The notes beneath the pieces were generated by a model. The model was given only the letters and a program-made list of their open reading frames with translations, was not told the origin of the DNA and searched no databases. The position numbers and the translations under genes are program-made. From assembly GCF_947501425.1 (NCBI RefSeq), contig NZ_CANMVN010000007.1, forward strand, positions 221,569 to 285,568: 64,000 nt of DNA, in the 5' to 3' direction. The first letter of the stretch is position 1. Each line of letters begins with the position of its first letter. Below are positions 45,247-54,869 of the stretch, in pieces. The stretch comes from an uncultured Psychroserpens sp. (GTDB lineage Bacteria; Bacteroidota; Bacteroidia; Flavobacteriales; Flavobacteriaceae).

Positions 45247-46338
45247 TTATTTTTGAACTTGAAATAATATAGGTAACGAGTAAGGCACAATTACTGGTTT
45301 TCCTCTTTGATATCCAGGTTTAAATGTTGGCAATAGTTTAATGATTCGTTTTGCCTCCTCTTCTAAAGCTGGATGTGCCGCTCTGGTCTGAATAGCGAAA
45401 ACCTCCCCGTCTTTCCCTATTTTAAAAATAACATAAATACGTTGTCTTCCTGTTAAATTCTTTTGCTTAGCGATATTAGTATTAAAATTAGAACTTACAA
45501 ATCTGGAGATTGCAATGCTCATACATTTCTTTCTAGCCTTATTACCATAGACTTCTTCACATCCAGGATAAATGGGTACGCGCTCTAATACACCATCAGG
45601 AACCTCAGTTTTAGTAAGCACTAAATTTACTTCAGGCTGCTCAGAATTGTCACTTTTAAATTTGAGCTTTTCCACCTTTTTCCCTTTAGCATCATACCTT
45701 ACCCAAGTTTTATCAAAATTATCATTATCATACGAACCTTTCCATTCTAAATCACCGTTTTCAGTATAGCGCTTTTCTTCACCTTTCTTTATATCATTTA
45801 AAATGACACCTTCCAACTGTAATTGACCATTGTCATAATATTGCCTATACTTACCGTTTCTGTAGCCTTTATAATAATTAACTTCCCAAGCTATTTTACC
45901 ATTAGGATGGTAAGTTTTCCAGAGACCTGATAATTCATTTTCTATATAGTTAGCTTCAATCTTTAGCTGACCATCTTGGGTATACTCTTCATAAAAGCCG
46001 TCACCCAACTGCCTCTTATACTTTACGTTTCCGGTTTCGTAGTATCCAATACCAATACTATTGCCTCCTTCTTTTTTAGTTTCATATCTCAATGTACCAT
46101 CTTCGTAATAGGATTTAGAATTGAGAAGATAGGTTCCATTTGCATATTCGTATTCTTGTAATATTTGTCCGTTTTTATAATAATCCACCCATTTCCCATC
46201 ACGCTTTTTATTGACATACTGCCCTTCGGTTCTTAGCTCTCCTGTTTTGTAATAATCTTTAAAAGGTCCATCATTGGGTTGAGCATACGACAATTGGCAT
46301 GCTATTAAAAAAGCACTTAGAGTAAGAATAAATTTCAT
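45247..46338 (-). CDS. Exported MORN/YwqK-repeat protein with a TonB C-terminal domain
   Basis: 363 residues: signal peptide (MKFILTLSAFLIACQLSYA), about nine YwqK/MORN-type repeats (YY-x-x-G-x-L periods between residues 25 and 230, e.g. DYYKTGELR, DYYKNGQIL, QYYDNGQLQ), and a TonB_C domain from VPIYPGCEEV onward with GRQRIYVIFKIGKDGEV and PTFKPGYQRGKPV. No N-terminal membrane anchor or Pro-rich linker as in canonical TonB, so it is not expected to transduce energy in the normal way. The role is unknown. Confidence 0.8.
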   Translation of the reverse strand: MKFILTLSAFLIACQLSYAQPNDGPFKDYYKTGELRTEGQYVNKKRDGKWVDYYKNGQILQEYEYANGTYLLNSKSYYEDGTLRYETKKEGGNSIGIGYYETGNVKYKRQLGDGFYEEYTQDGQLKIEANYIENELSGLWKTYHPNGKIAWEVNYYKGYRNGKYRQYYDNGQLQLEGVILNDIKKGEEKRYTENGDLEWKGSYDNDNFDKTWVRYDAKGKKVEKLKFKSDNSEQPEVNLVLTKTEVPDGVLERVPIYPGCEEVYGNKARKKCMSIAISRFVSSNFNTNIAKQKNLTGRQRIYVIFKIGKDGEVFAIQTRAAHPALEEEAKRIIKLLPTFKPGYQRGKPVIVPYSLPILFQVQK

Positions 46339-46378
46339 AAAATTTTAAATGTTAGGTTAAGTTAAAGATATCAGATTT

Positions 46379-47146
46379 TTATTTAGATACGAAATTTATC
46401 ACAGCATCATAAAAATCAGATGGATTCTCAGCATGCAACCAATGCCCTGCATTTGATATTGTTTCTATGTCTGCAAGCGGAAAATGCTGTTTGATAAGTT
46501 TTTCGTCGGAAGGCATGACGTATTCACTTTTATCGCCTCTTAAAAATAAGGTTGGTTTTTCAAATTTTGAATGTAGTGGCAAGGCTTCACCAACTTCGGA
46601 AACGTTTTCTTTCAATGTATCCAGATTGATTCTTAGTGCGAGTTGTCCTTTTTCAATCCAATACAAATTCTTCAGCAAGAACATACGCGTACCCATTTCA
46701 GGAACATATTTCGACAATAATTTATCGGCTTCACCTCGACTTTTAATTTCCGAAAAATCTAAAGCACTCAATCCTGAAAGTATGGCATCATGATGCACTG
46801 GATAGAATCGCGGACTGATATCTGCCACCATCAATTTTGACACAAGATTAGGATATTCAGAAGCAAAGAGCATGGCTGTTTTTCCTCCCATGGAATGTCC
46901 AAGAAGATTTATGTTTTCAAGGTTATGTGCATCACAATACTTTATGAGATCTTCGGCTAAAACTTCGTAATTAAATTGATCATCATGAAAACTCCTACCG
47001 TGATTTCGTTGATCTACCAAATGCATTTGAAATCCGGCTTCAGCAAACTTATTTCCCAACGTTTTCCAGTTATCAGACATACCAAGAAAACCGTGAAGTA
47101 TAATAAAAGGATGACCTTCGCCTATAATTTTTGAATGTAATGTCAT
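46379..47146 (-). CDS. Alpha/beta-fold hydrolase (YbfF-like esterase)
   Basis: 255 residues, cytosolic. HGFLGMSDNW forms the oxyanion region, the nucleophile is in GHSMGGKTA, an Asp lies in LRGDKSEY and the His is in AGHWLHAENP. The order and length match YbfF-type acyl-CoA/ester hydrolases. 51 nt separate it from pdxJ. Confidence 0.87.
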   Translation of the reverse strand: MTLHSKIIGEGHPFIILHGFLGMSDNWKTLGNKFAEAGFQMHLVDQRNHGRSFHDDQFNYEVLAEDLIKYCDAHNLENINLLGHSMGGKTAMLFASEYPNLVSKLMVADISPRFYPVHHDAILSGLSALDFSEIKSRGEADKLLSKYVPEMGTRMFLLKNLYWIEKGQLALRINLDTLKENVSEVGEALPLHSKFEKPTLFLRGDKSEYVMPSDEKLIKQHFPLADIETISNAGHWLHAENPSDFYDAVINFVSK

Positions 47147-47197
47147 TTTATTTTGAATTTAGAAGACCTCTCGACAGCCCTCGATGCAACAGCAAAC

Positions 47198-47911
47198 TTA
47201 CTTTAAACGTTGTAGATACATTTGAATTACATTTTCGACCCCTAAATATAGACTTTCAGAAACAAGAGCGTGACCAATAGACACTTCTAATAATCCCGGA
47301 ACATTCTGTTTAAAAAATTGAATATTATCTAAGGATAGATCATGTCCTGCATTGACACCCAGACCTATATCATTAGCTAATTGAGCCGCTTCAGTAAACG
47401 GTTCTATAGCCTTTTTATTTCCTAAGCCGTATTGATGAGCAAATGTTTCGGTGTATAATTCGATACGATCTGTTCCTGTAGCTTTTGCACCTTCAATCAT
47501 GTCTAGAACTGGATCTACAAATATAGAGGTTCGAATACCATTAGATTTAAATTCTGAAATCACCTCAGTAAGAAACAATTTATGAGTAATCGTATCCCAA
47601 CCTGCATTTGAGGTTAGCGCATCAACAGCGTCAGGAACCAAAGTAACCTGAGTAGGCTTGACTTCTAAAACCAAATCCATAAAGGATTGGATGGGATTTC
47701 CTTCCACATTAAATTCGGTATATACCACTGGCTTTAGATCTCTTGTATCCTGATATCTGATATGGCGTTCATCAGGTCTTGGATGAACAGTAACACCTTC
47801 GGCTCCAAAACGCTGAACATCTTTAGCAAACTGAACTACATTAGGTGTATTTCCACCTCTTGAATTTCTTAGCGTAGCTATCTTATTAATATTTACACTT
47901 AACTTTGTCAT
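47198..47911 (-). CDS. pdxJ: Pyridoxine 5'-phosphate synthase
   Basis: 237 residues. It condenses 1-deoxyxylulose 5-phosphate with aminoacetone phosphate to make PNP. The start MTKLSVNINKIATLRNSRGG, then VTVHPRPDERHI and VNAGHDLSLDN, are family signatures. The ATG at 47911 is chosen; the frame runs open to 47953 without signature residues. A -7 box (47929-47936) lies just upstream. Vitamin B6 supply fits the PLP enzyme in the window, but is not specific. Confidence 0.95.
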   Translation of the reverse strand: MTKLSVNINKIATLRNSRGGNTPNVVQFAKDVQRFGAEGVTVHPRPDERHIRYQDTRDLKPVVYTEFNVEGNPIQSFMDLVLEVKPTQVTLVPDAVDALTSNAGWDTITHKLFLTEVISEFKSNGIRTSIFVDPVLDMIEGAKATGTDRIELYTETFAHQYGLGNKKAIEPFTEAAQLANDIGLGVNAGHDLSLDNIQFFKQNVPGLLEVSIGHALVSESLYLGVENVIQMYLQRLK

Positions 47912-47928
47912 AACTTGTATTTGTCTCA

Positions 47929-47936
47929 CAAAAATA
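47929..47936 (-). promoter_or_regulatory. -7 element (TATTTTTG) of pdxJ
   Basis: An exact TAnnTTTG match on the minus strand, 17 nt before the pdxJ start. No clear TTG at the expected spacing. Confidence 0.4.
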
Positions 47937-47999
47937 CAAACAAGTTCATGCATTTTTATGGTTATTTTTAATTAATTTGCACAAGAATTTTAGATCATT

Positions 48000-48656
48000 A
48001 TGCCTTTAAGAGAATACATTATTAACGACATCAAACCACTTAACATAAACGATATGGTAAGTGATGTTCAAATGATATTTAACGAGTTGACTTATTCGCA
48101 CATACCTGTCGAAAATAATGGTACGTATCAAGGTTGCATTTCGGAAACTGATGCGCACTGTTTTGAAGCCACAAAAACGATTGCTGACTGTAACTATGTT
48201 CTCGAAGCTTTTTTTGTAAGACCTCATACTAATTGGTTAGATGTTCTTGAGACATTTGCACAAAATAATTGTAATATCATGCCTGTGCTTGATGAACGTA
48301 ACAATTATTTAGGATATTATGAATTAAGTGATATTATTGGTCTATTTAATGAGACACCATTTTTTGCTGAACCAGGTGGCATTCTAATAGTTGAAAAAGG
48401 TGTTCAGGACTACTCCTTCAGTGAGATAAGTCAGATTGTAGAATCTAATGATGCTAAAATTCTTGGTGCTTTTATTTCTAAAATGGAAAGCGATGTGGTA
48501 CAGATCACTTTAAAAATTGGAAACTCAGGACTTAATGATGTCATACAAACATTTAGACGTTACAGTTATAATATCATATCTGGACATGAGGAAGACACTT
48601 ATGTTGAAAGCTTAAAAGAACGTTCTGAATATCTCAAGAAATACCTGGACATCTAA
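48000..48656 (+). CDS. CBS-domain protein
   Basis: 218 residues with two CBS motifs (about residues 5-125: MVSDVQMIFNELTYSHIPV and WLDVLETFAQNNCNIMPVLDERNNYLGYY) and a C-terminal ACT-like region. CBS pairs bind adenosyl ligands and regulate an enzyme or a transporter. It lies 2 nt before nadK, a conserved arrangement in flavobacteria from memory. Confidence 0.85.
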   Translation: MPLREYIINDIKPLNINDMVSDVQMIFNELTYSHIPVENNGTYQGCISETDAHCFEATKTIADCNYVLEAFFVRPHTNWLDVLETFAQNNCNIMPVLDERNNYLGYYELSDIIGLFNETPFFAEPGGILIVEKGVQDYSFSEISQIVESNDAKILGAFISKMESDVVQITLKIGNSGLNDVIQTFRRYSYNIISGHEEDTYVESLKERSEYLKKYLDI

Positions 48657-48658
48657 TT

Positions 48659-49534
48659 ATGAAGGTAGCTATTTATAGTCAATATTATGAAGGAAAATCT
48701 TTAAATTCTTTTGAAGATCTTATTGATGTGCTTCAAAAACATGAGGTTGATATATATATAGAGTCAGATTTTTTTAAACAGGCTTGTACCAGTCTAGAAA
48801 TATCTGAATCTACCAGTACTTTTTCAGAATTAGATGAAAGCTTTGATCTACTGATTAGTGTTGGAGGAGATGGTACGATCTTAAGAGCTGTGACCTATGT
48901 TAGAGCATTATCAATTCCTATGGTTGGTATCAATACAGGAAGATTGGGGTTTTTGGCTACTATTCAAACTGATGAAATAGAAACAGCAATAACTCATGTT
49001 TTAAACGGAAATTACAAAACCTCTGAACGCACACTACTTAGTGTTGAAACCAATCCTGGAAACAGCGAACTAAAAGAAACAAATTTTGCACTCAACGAAA
49101 TTGCTGTAAGCCGAAAGAACACGACATCTATGATTACTGTCGAAACACATCTAAACGATGAATACCTTACATCATATTGGGCTGACGGATTAATCATTTC
49201 CACACCTACTGGCTCTACTGGCTACTCTTTGAGTTGTGGAGGACCAGTTATAACTCCAGAAGCTAATAGTTTTGTGTTAACACCTATTGCACCACATAAT
49301 TTAAATGCCAGACCTCTTGTCATTCCAGATGACACCATCATAAAGTTAAAAGTAGACGGCAGAGAAGATCAACATCTCATGTCTTTAGATTCTAGAATAG
49401 TTACGCTATCAAATGCCACACTCATTACCATAAAAAAAGCGAGTTTTAATGTGAAACTGGTTGAACTTCTCGACGAAAGTTTTATAGACACATTGAGAAA
49501 GAAAATGCTTTGGGGAGAAGACAAGCGTAATTAA
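48659..49534 (+). CDS. nadK: NAD kinase
   Basis: 291 residues. Phosphorylates NAD to NADP. GGDG (69-72) with TILRAV, GINTGRLGFL, and SPTGSTGYSLSCGGP (reads TPTGSTGYSLS here) are visible, as is the ANSFVLTPIAPHNLNARPLV block. Cotranscribed with the CBS gene. Confidence 0.95.
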   Translation: MKVAIYSQYYEGKSLNSFEDLIDVLQKHEVDIYIESDFFKQACTSLEISESTSTFSELDESFDLLISVGGDGTILRAVTYVRALSIPMVGINTGRLGFLATIQTDEIETAITHVLNGNYKTSERTLLSVETNPGNSELKETNFALNEIAVSRKNTTSMITVETHLNDEYLTSYWADGLIISTPTGSTGYSLSCGGPVITPEANSFVLTPIAPHNLNARPLVIPDDTIIKLKVDGREDQHLMSLDSRIVTLSNATLITIKKASFNVKLVELLDESFIDTLRKKMLWGEDKRN

Positions 49535-49594
49535 GCAGCAAATATGCAATAAAACCTTACAAAATCTGTTTTCTGTAAGACTATTTGCCACAAA

Positions 49595-49626
49595 TTACCG
49601 TAGGCAATTCATATTTATTATATTTG
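49595..49626 (+). promoter_or_regulatory. Consensus promoter of the porG-uppS-bamA operon
   Basis: TTG (49595-49597), a 21-nt spacer and TATATTTG (49619-49626). It lies 17 nt before the porG start. Confidence 0.65.
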
Positions 49627-49643
49627 CAAACTTTTAAAAATTT

Positions 49644-50333
49644 ATGAGGTATTTAATCTTATTTTTATTGAGTATATGTTTTGCCCAAACTAGCCACTCT
49701 CAAATATACGAAGTTGGTGTGTTTGCTGGTGGAAGTAATTTAATTGGTGATGTAGGCCCAACAACCTATATCAATCCAAATACAGCTACTTTAGGTTTAT
49801 TATTGAAATGGAATCGTAGTCCGAGACATTCATGGAGAGTTTCTGTAATGTATTCAGATTTAAAAGGATATGATGAAAATTCTGATGATCCTAGACGAAT
49901 TGCTCGTGATTATAGTTTTGATTCTAACCTGCTTGAGATTTCAGCTGGAATGGAATTTACCTTTTTTGATTTTGATTTACACTCAGGAGGATTGAAAGTG
50001 ACTCCATATTTATTTTCAGGAGTAAGCACTGCCAGACATCCAAATTATTTTTTTGATAATGCTGGTGAATACACTTCTGAAAACACTCATAGTTGGGCTT
50101 TTGGAATTCCGATGGTCTTAGGAATCAAATCAAATATCACAAATCATCTCATCTTGGGCTTTGAAATCGGAGCACGTTATACATTCTCTGATGAATTAGA
50201 TGGAAGCGTTCCCGATGCCGACTTTAGAGAACAATTTAGTTTTGGAAATATTAATAGTAATGACTGGTATGTATTTACCGGTTTTACACTAACTTACACC
50301 TTTGGTCAAAGACCTTGTTATTGTAATTTTTAA
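49644..50333 (+). CDS. porG: DUF6089 outer-membrane protein, PorG-like (T9SS)
   Basis: 229 residues: a signal peptide (MRYLILFLLSICFAQTSHSQ) and about eight beta strands of an outer-membrane barrel, ending YVFTGFTLTYTFGQRPCYCNF. DUF6089 proteins include PorG, the barrel that links the PorK/N ring to the outer membrane. The order porG-uppS-bamA-skp-skp is the same as in Porphyromonas. Its stop abuts the uppS start. Confidence 0.82.
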   Translation: MRYLILFLLSICFAQTSHSQIYEVGVFAGGSNLIGDVGPTTYINPNTATLGLLLKWNRSPRHSWRVSVMYSDLKGYDENSDDPRRIARDYSFDSNLLEISAGMEFTFFDFDLHSGGLKVTPYLFSGVSTARHPNYFFDNAGEYTSENTHSWAFGIPMVLGIKSNITNHLILGFEIGARYTFSDELDGSVPDADFREQFSFGNINSNDWYVFTGFTLTYTFGQRPCYCNF

Positions 50334-51074
50334 ATGAACCTGAAAGATCAAATACTCCCAAAAAAGTTACCACATCATGTTGCAATCATAATGGATGGTA
50401 ATGGTCGTTGGGCTAAGCAAAAAGGAATGCTTAGAGTTATTGGTCATGAAAATGGAACCAAATCTGTAAGAGATGTTGTAGAGGCCAGTGCAGAAATTGG
50501 TATTAAAAACCTAACACTCTACGCTTTTTCCACTGAAAACTGGAAACGTCCTAAACTAGAAGTACAAACACTTATGAAACTTCTGGTAAAATCTTTGAAG
50601 AAAGAGATTAAAACACTTCAAGACAATAATATTCGCTTATTAGCTATTGGAAATCTTAAAGATTTACCAAAAAAAGCCTACCAAGAGCTATTAGAAGTCA
50701 TTGACAAAACAAAAAACAATACCCACATGACCCTGACTTTAGCGCTTAGTTACGGCTCTAGAGAGGAGATTGTTAAGGTTATAAAAGAATTAACAGATAA
50801 AGTTAAAAATAATATAATTTCCGTTGAAAGTATTGACGAATCAATTATAAATAAGCATCTTTACACGCATGATTTACCAGATGTTGATTTGTTAATCAGA
50901 ACTAGTGGTGAACAAAGGATAAGTAATTTTTTATTATGGCAAATTGCTTATGCAGAATTATATTTTACAGACATTCTTTGGCCTGATTTTAAGAAAAAGG
51001 ACCTTTATGAAGCTTTGATTAATTATCAAAATAGAGAACGACGATTTGGAAAAACAAGTGAACAACTTAGCTAA
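50334..51074 (+). CDS. uppS: Isoprenyl transferase (undecaprenyl diphosphate synthase)
   Basis: 246 residues. Builds the C55 carrier for peptidoglycan and surface glycans from farnesyl diphosphate and IPP. The start MNLKDQILPKKLPHHVAIIMDGNGRWAK has catalytic Asp21. RTSGEQRISNFLLWQIAYAEL and a GSREEI turn are also conserved. Directly follows porG. Translation probably overlaps into the bamA leader. Confidence 0.95.
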   Translation: MNLKDQILPKKLPHHVAIIMDGNGRWAKQKGMLRVIGHENGTKSVRDVVEASAEIGIKNLTLYAFSTENWKRPKLEVQTLMKLLVKSLKKEIKTLQDNNIRLLAIGNLKDLPKKAYQELLEVIDKTKNNTHMTLTLALSYGSREEIVKVIKELTDKVKNNIISVESIDESIINKHLYTHDLPDVDLLIRTSGEQRISNFLLWQIAYAELYFTDILWPDFKKKDLYEALINYQNRERRFGKTSEQLS

Positions 51075-51084
51075 CTACTTACTT

Positions 51085-53631
51085 TTGAAAACATATATTA
51101 AGTCACTACTTACAGTATTAATTTTTATTACTTCTATTGTTGTGACTGCTCAGCAATCCGATTTTAACCGAGGACAGAAATACATCCTTGAAGACATCCA
51201 AATTACAGGTAACACCAATTTTAATCCTTCAACAATTATTTCTTTTTCACGATTGAAAGTTGGAGAAGAGATCATTATTCCCGGAGAACAAATTAGTAAT
51301 GCCATAAAAAAACTTTGGGATTCTAACCTGTTTAGTAGTATAGATGTCTATCTGGCAAAAACTGAAGGTAATAAAGCCTATCTTGAAATCAACCTATTTG
51401 ATCTTCCAGAACTTAATGAACTGAACATTCAGGGTGTAAAAAAAGGAAAGGTAGAAGAACTTAAAAAGGAAAATGACCTACGTCAAGGTAGAAAAGTTAC
51501 AGAAAACTTAATTACTACAACACGCAATTACATCACCAATAAGTATAAGAAAAAAGGCTTCTTAAATACTAAAGTTACGGTCAATACCAAAGAGGTTAAA
51601 AACGACTCTATCGAAAAAAGCAGAGTTGACATGCTTATCTATATTGATAGAGGTGAAAAAGTAAAAATCAATAAAATCAACTTTAATGGCAATGATAAAG
51701 TTTCTGATAAGAAACTAAGAAAAGCCATGAAGAACACAAAACAAAAAAATCCGATACGTATCTTAAAACGCTCTAAATACATTGAAGAAGATTTCCAAGA
51801 AGATTTAGTAAGCATTGTTGACGCTTACAAAGAGAGAGGATATCGAGATGCCAGAGTGATTTCAGACTCAATTGTCTACAAAGACGACAAAACCATTACG
51901 CTTTTTATCAATGTTGAGGAAGGAGAACAGTACAAATTTGGTAAGATTAAGTTTGTAGGTAATACTGTATACTCTGATAAATATTTAGAAAGCTATCTCA
52001 AAATAAAGGAAGGTTCTACATACAATGGTGTTGAATTACGCAAACGTATTGCAGATGATAGCAGACCAGACGCACAAGATTTGACCAACTTATATCAAGA
52101 TAGTGGCTATTTGTTCTCAACTATTAACCCAGTAGAGACTAGTGCTGAAGGAAATGTGATTGACATGGAGATTAGAATTTCCGAAGGAAAACCAGCCTAT
52201 TTCAATAACGTGACTGTTTCTGGTAATGATAAAACAAATGACCATGTTATCTACAGAGAGTTAAGAACAAAACCAGGTCAGTTGTACCGTAAGAGTAATG
52301 TTGTTAGAACATTGAGAGAACTTGGTCAATTGGGTTTCTTTGATGCTCAGCAATTAACACCAAACATGAAAAATTTCAATACTCAGGATGGTACTGTTGA
52401 TATTGAATATCAAGTTGTAGAACGTGGTTCTAGCCAAATTGAACTCCAAGGAGGATATGGTGGTGGAGGTTTTATTGGAACTCTAGGATTGTCGTTCAAT
52501 AATTTTGCCATCAAAGACCTATTTAAAAAAGAAGCGTATACGCCAATTCCTTCAGGAGATGGTCAAAGTTTGGCATTGCGTTTACAAGCATCGCAATTCT
52601 TTCAAACCTATAGCTTCTCTTTTTCAGAACCATGGCTTGGAGGCAAACGTCCTGTACAATTATCGACGTCTTTGTCACATACAAGACAATTTTTATTTGA
52701 CCCTCTAACTAGAAGAGCTGATAAAAGTAGACGTTTCAATATTACAGGTATTACTGTAGGAATTGCTAAACGATTAAAAGAACCAGATGATTATTTCCAG
52801 CTATCACAGGCATTGAGTTTTCAACATTATGACCTAAAGAATTACAATACAGGTCTATTTACTTTTGGAGATGGATACTCAAATAACTTAGCATATACTA
52901 TTGGTTTAACCAGAAATAATTTATACACTGACCCAATTTATCCAATGGGTGGATCAAGTTTTGCTATTTCTGCTAAAATGTCTTTACCGTATTCATTATT
53001 TAATGATGTAGATTATAAAGCATTGGCTGATGAGCGTGATTCGTTAGATCCAACAAATGCAGATGATGTTCAAAGAATTGGTGAAATTGATCAGGAACGT
53101 TTTAATTGGTTAGAGTTTTATAAAGTTAAATTTAAAGGTGATTGGTATACAAGAATTGTTGACAAACTGGTCTTTAAATCTGGTTTTGAGTTTGGTTTTT
53201 TGGGTGCTTACAATCAGGATCGAGGTGTTATCCCATTTGAACGTTTCTTCTTAGGAGGTGATGGTTTAGGAAACTTTGCCCTTGATGGTAGAGAGGTGAT
53301 TCAACTACGTGGTTATCCAAACCAATCATTATCTTCTCAAGATGGTGGTTCTATTTACAATAAATTCTCTCTTGAATTGCGTTATCCAATTACTTTAGGA
53401 GCACAGGCAAAAATTTATGCACTAACGTTTTTAGAAGCAGGTGCATCGTTTGATAATTTTAGAGACTATAATCCATTTAACGTGAATCGTTCTGCTGGTG
53501 CAGGTATTAGAGTATTCATGCCAGCATTTGGATTATTAGGTATTGATTTTGGTTATGGTTTTGACGCTCTACCAGGGCAAACTGTAAGAAACGGACTAGA
53601 AACTCACTTTATTATCGGACAACAATTTTAA
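51085..53631 (+). CDS. bamA: BamA, outer-membrane assembly factor
   Basis: 848 residues from a TTG start at 51085, which begins a signal peptide (MKTYIKSLLTVLIFITSIVVTAQQ with the TTG read as Met). An earlier TTG at 51046 would lie inside uppS. POTRA domains are seen at about 35-115, 115-200, 200-290, 290-370 and 370-450 (e.g. EDIQITGNTNFNP, VSGNDKTNDHVI). The barrel from about 460 contains GGGFIGTLGLSFNNFAI, and the C-terminus ends in an aromatic residue (FIIGQQF). Inserts outer-membrane proteins. Confidence 0.93.
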   Translation: MKTYIKSLLTVLIFITSIVVTAQQSDFNRGQKYILEDIQITGNTNFNPSTIISFSRLKVGEEIIIPGEQISNAIKKLWDSNLFSSIDVYLAKTEGNKAYLEINLFDLPELNELNIQGVKKGKVEELKKENDLRQGRKVTENLITTTRNYITNKYKKKGFLNTKVTVNTKEVKNDSIEKSRVDMLIYIDRGEKVKINKINFNGNDKVSDKKLRKAMKNTKQKNPIRILKRSKYIEEDFQEDLVSIVDAYKERGYRDARVISDSIVYKDDKTITLFINVEEGEQYKFGKIKFVGNTVYSDKYLESYLKIKEGSTYNGVELRKRIADDSRPDAQDLTNLYQDSGYLFSTINPVETSAEGNVIDMEIRISEGKPAYFNNVTVSGNDKTNDHVIYRELRTKPGQLYRKSNVVRTLRELGQLGFFDAQQLTPNMKNFNTQDGTVDIEYQVVERGSSQIELQGGYGGGGFIGTLGLSFNNFAIKDLFKKEAYTPIPSGDGQSLALRLQASQFFQTYSFSFSEPWLGGKRPVQLSTSLSHTRQFLFDPLTRRADKSRRFNITGITVGIAKRLKEPDDYFQLSQALSFQHYDLKNYNTGLFTFGDGYSNNLAYTIGLTRNNLYTDPIYPMGGSSFAISAKMSLPYSLFNDVDYKALADERDSLDPTNADDVQRIGEIDQERFNWLEFYKVKFKGDWYTRIVDKLVFKSGFEFGFLGAYNQDRGVIPFERFFLGGDGLGNFALDGREVIQLRGYPNQSLSSQDGGSIYNKFSLELRYPITLGAQAKIYALTFLEAGASFDNFRDYNPFNVNRSAGAGIRVFMPAFGLLGIDFGYGFDALPGQTVRNGLETHFIIGQQF

Positions 53632-53728
53632 TTTTGGCACGATATTTTCTATTAACAAAATAACGATTTAAGGCGTGTGTTAAAATTTTTCAGAATTTAT
53701 TTCGTTAATTTGAAAAACTAAACACAAT

Positions 53729-53753
53729 GACAGAATCGTAAAATTAGTCTGTC
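53729..53753 (+). terminator. Weak hairpin after bamA
   Basis: GACAGA/TCTGTC with a 13-nt loop and GTTTT. Could be a partial stop or attenuator between bamA and the skp genes; the stem is short. Confidence 0.3.
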
Positions 53754-53798
53754 GTTTTAAAGTTTATAGACCATATCATAAATCATAAAATATTACAG

Positions 53799-54836
53799 AT
53801 GAAAAGTAAAGTTCTTTTTTTAGTGACCATAATAAGTCTAATGAGCTTTGTTTCCAATGCACAACGTGGTGTTAGAATAGGTTATATCGATACAGAATAT
53901 ATCTTAGAAAACATCCCAGAATACCAGGAAGCTTCCGCACAATTAGAACAAAAAGTTCAACAATGGAAGACAGAAATTGAGCAACGACTGGCAGATATTG
54001 ATTCTAAAAAGAAACAATTAAACAGCGAAAGTGTTTTGTTAACCAAAGAATTATACGAAGAACGCCTGGAAGATATATCGTTTGAAGAAGCTGAAATTCT
54101 TGACTATCAACAAAAACGTTTTGGACCAAATGGTGATTTGATGATACAAAAGCAACAGTTGATTCAGCCTATTCAAGACCAGATTTTTGCAGCTGTTCAG
54201 GAAATTGCAGACGGTAAAAAATACGATTTCATTTTTGATAAATCTGCAGATGTAGTCATGTTGTTTTCTGCTGAACGTTTTGATCTTAGTGAACTAGTAA
54301 TCAGAAGTATTACGCGTTCGGCTAAACGAACACAAGCTAAATCCAGAGCTGATCGTAAGAAAGCGGCAAAAGAAGATGTTGTACCTGTAGCAAACAAAGA
54401 ATTAGACGAGCGCCAAAAGGCCATAGATGATAAAAAAGCAGCTCGTGAAGCGCAGATTGCCGAGCGACAAGCCGCTCAATTAAAGCGAAGAGATTCTTTA
54501 AAAGCTGCAGCTGCTGCTAGACGACAAAAGATTATAGACGAGAGAGCTAAGGCTAAAGCAGAAAGAGATAGTGCGAATACCGCAAAAAATACTCCAACTG
54601 CTGAAAGAGCTAAAAACACTAAAGAACAAGATTCGACTAAAGCAAAAACAAACACAGGTACTAAAACGCCTGCACAAATTGCTGAAGAGAAAAGACAACA
54701 AAAAATTAAAGATCGTGAAGAACGTAAAAAAGCGCTCGAAGAACGAAAAAGAAAAATATTAGAAGCTAGAAAAAAAGCAAAAGAAGAACGTGAGGCTCAA
54801 AAGAAAAAAACAGACTCCGTTCCTGATGATAACTAA
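53799..54836 (+). CDS. OmpH/Skp-family periplasmic chaperone with a long charged coiled coil
   Basis: 345 residues, twice the family's usual length. A signal peptide and an OmpH core (RIGYIDTEYILENIPEYQEASAQL ... IADGKKYDFIFDKSADVVM) reach about residue 155. From about 170 onward it is a coiled coil of Ala, Lys, Glu and Arg (KKAAREAQIAERQAAQLKRRD and similar). This extension is exposed to the periplasm in this reading. Followed by a second, ordinary-length skp. Confidence 0.85.
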   Translation: MKSKVLFLVTIISLMSFVSNAQRGVRIGYIDTEYILENIPEYQEASAQLEQKVQQWKTEIEQRLADIDSKKKQLNSESVLLTKELYEERLEDISFEEAEILDYQQKRFGPNGDLMIQKQQLIQPIQDQIFAAVQEIADGKKYDFIFDKSADVVMLFSAERFDLSELVIRSITRSAKRTQAKSRADRKKAAKEDVVPVANKELDERQKAIDDKKAAREAQIAERQAAQLKRRDSLKAAAAARRQKIIDERAKAKAERDSANTAKNTPTAERAKNTKEQDSTKAKTNTGTKTPAQIAEEKRQQKIKDREERKKALEERKRKILEARKKAKEEREAQKKKTDSVPDDN

Positions 54837-54869
54837 AAACAATAATTATAACACGTAACAATTTTTAAA

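Noticed and set aside
45247..46338. YwqK-type protein as an antitoxin of a toxin-antitoxin system
   Set aside because: The YwqK antitoxin label comes from repeat similarity. No toxin candidate is adjacent, and the protein ends in a TonB_C domain.
46467..46793. 108-codon plus-strand open frame opposite the YbfF-like gene
   Set aside because: Shadow of a gene with intact catalytic residues on the other strand.
47161..47192. Third full copy of the dispersed repeat between the esterase and pdxJ
   Set aside because: Only about 15 of 23 positions match copy B; too weak to call as a repeat.
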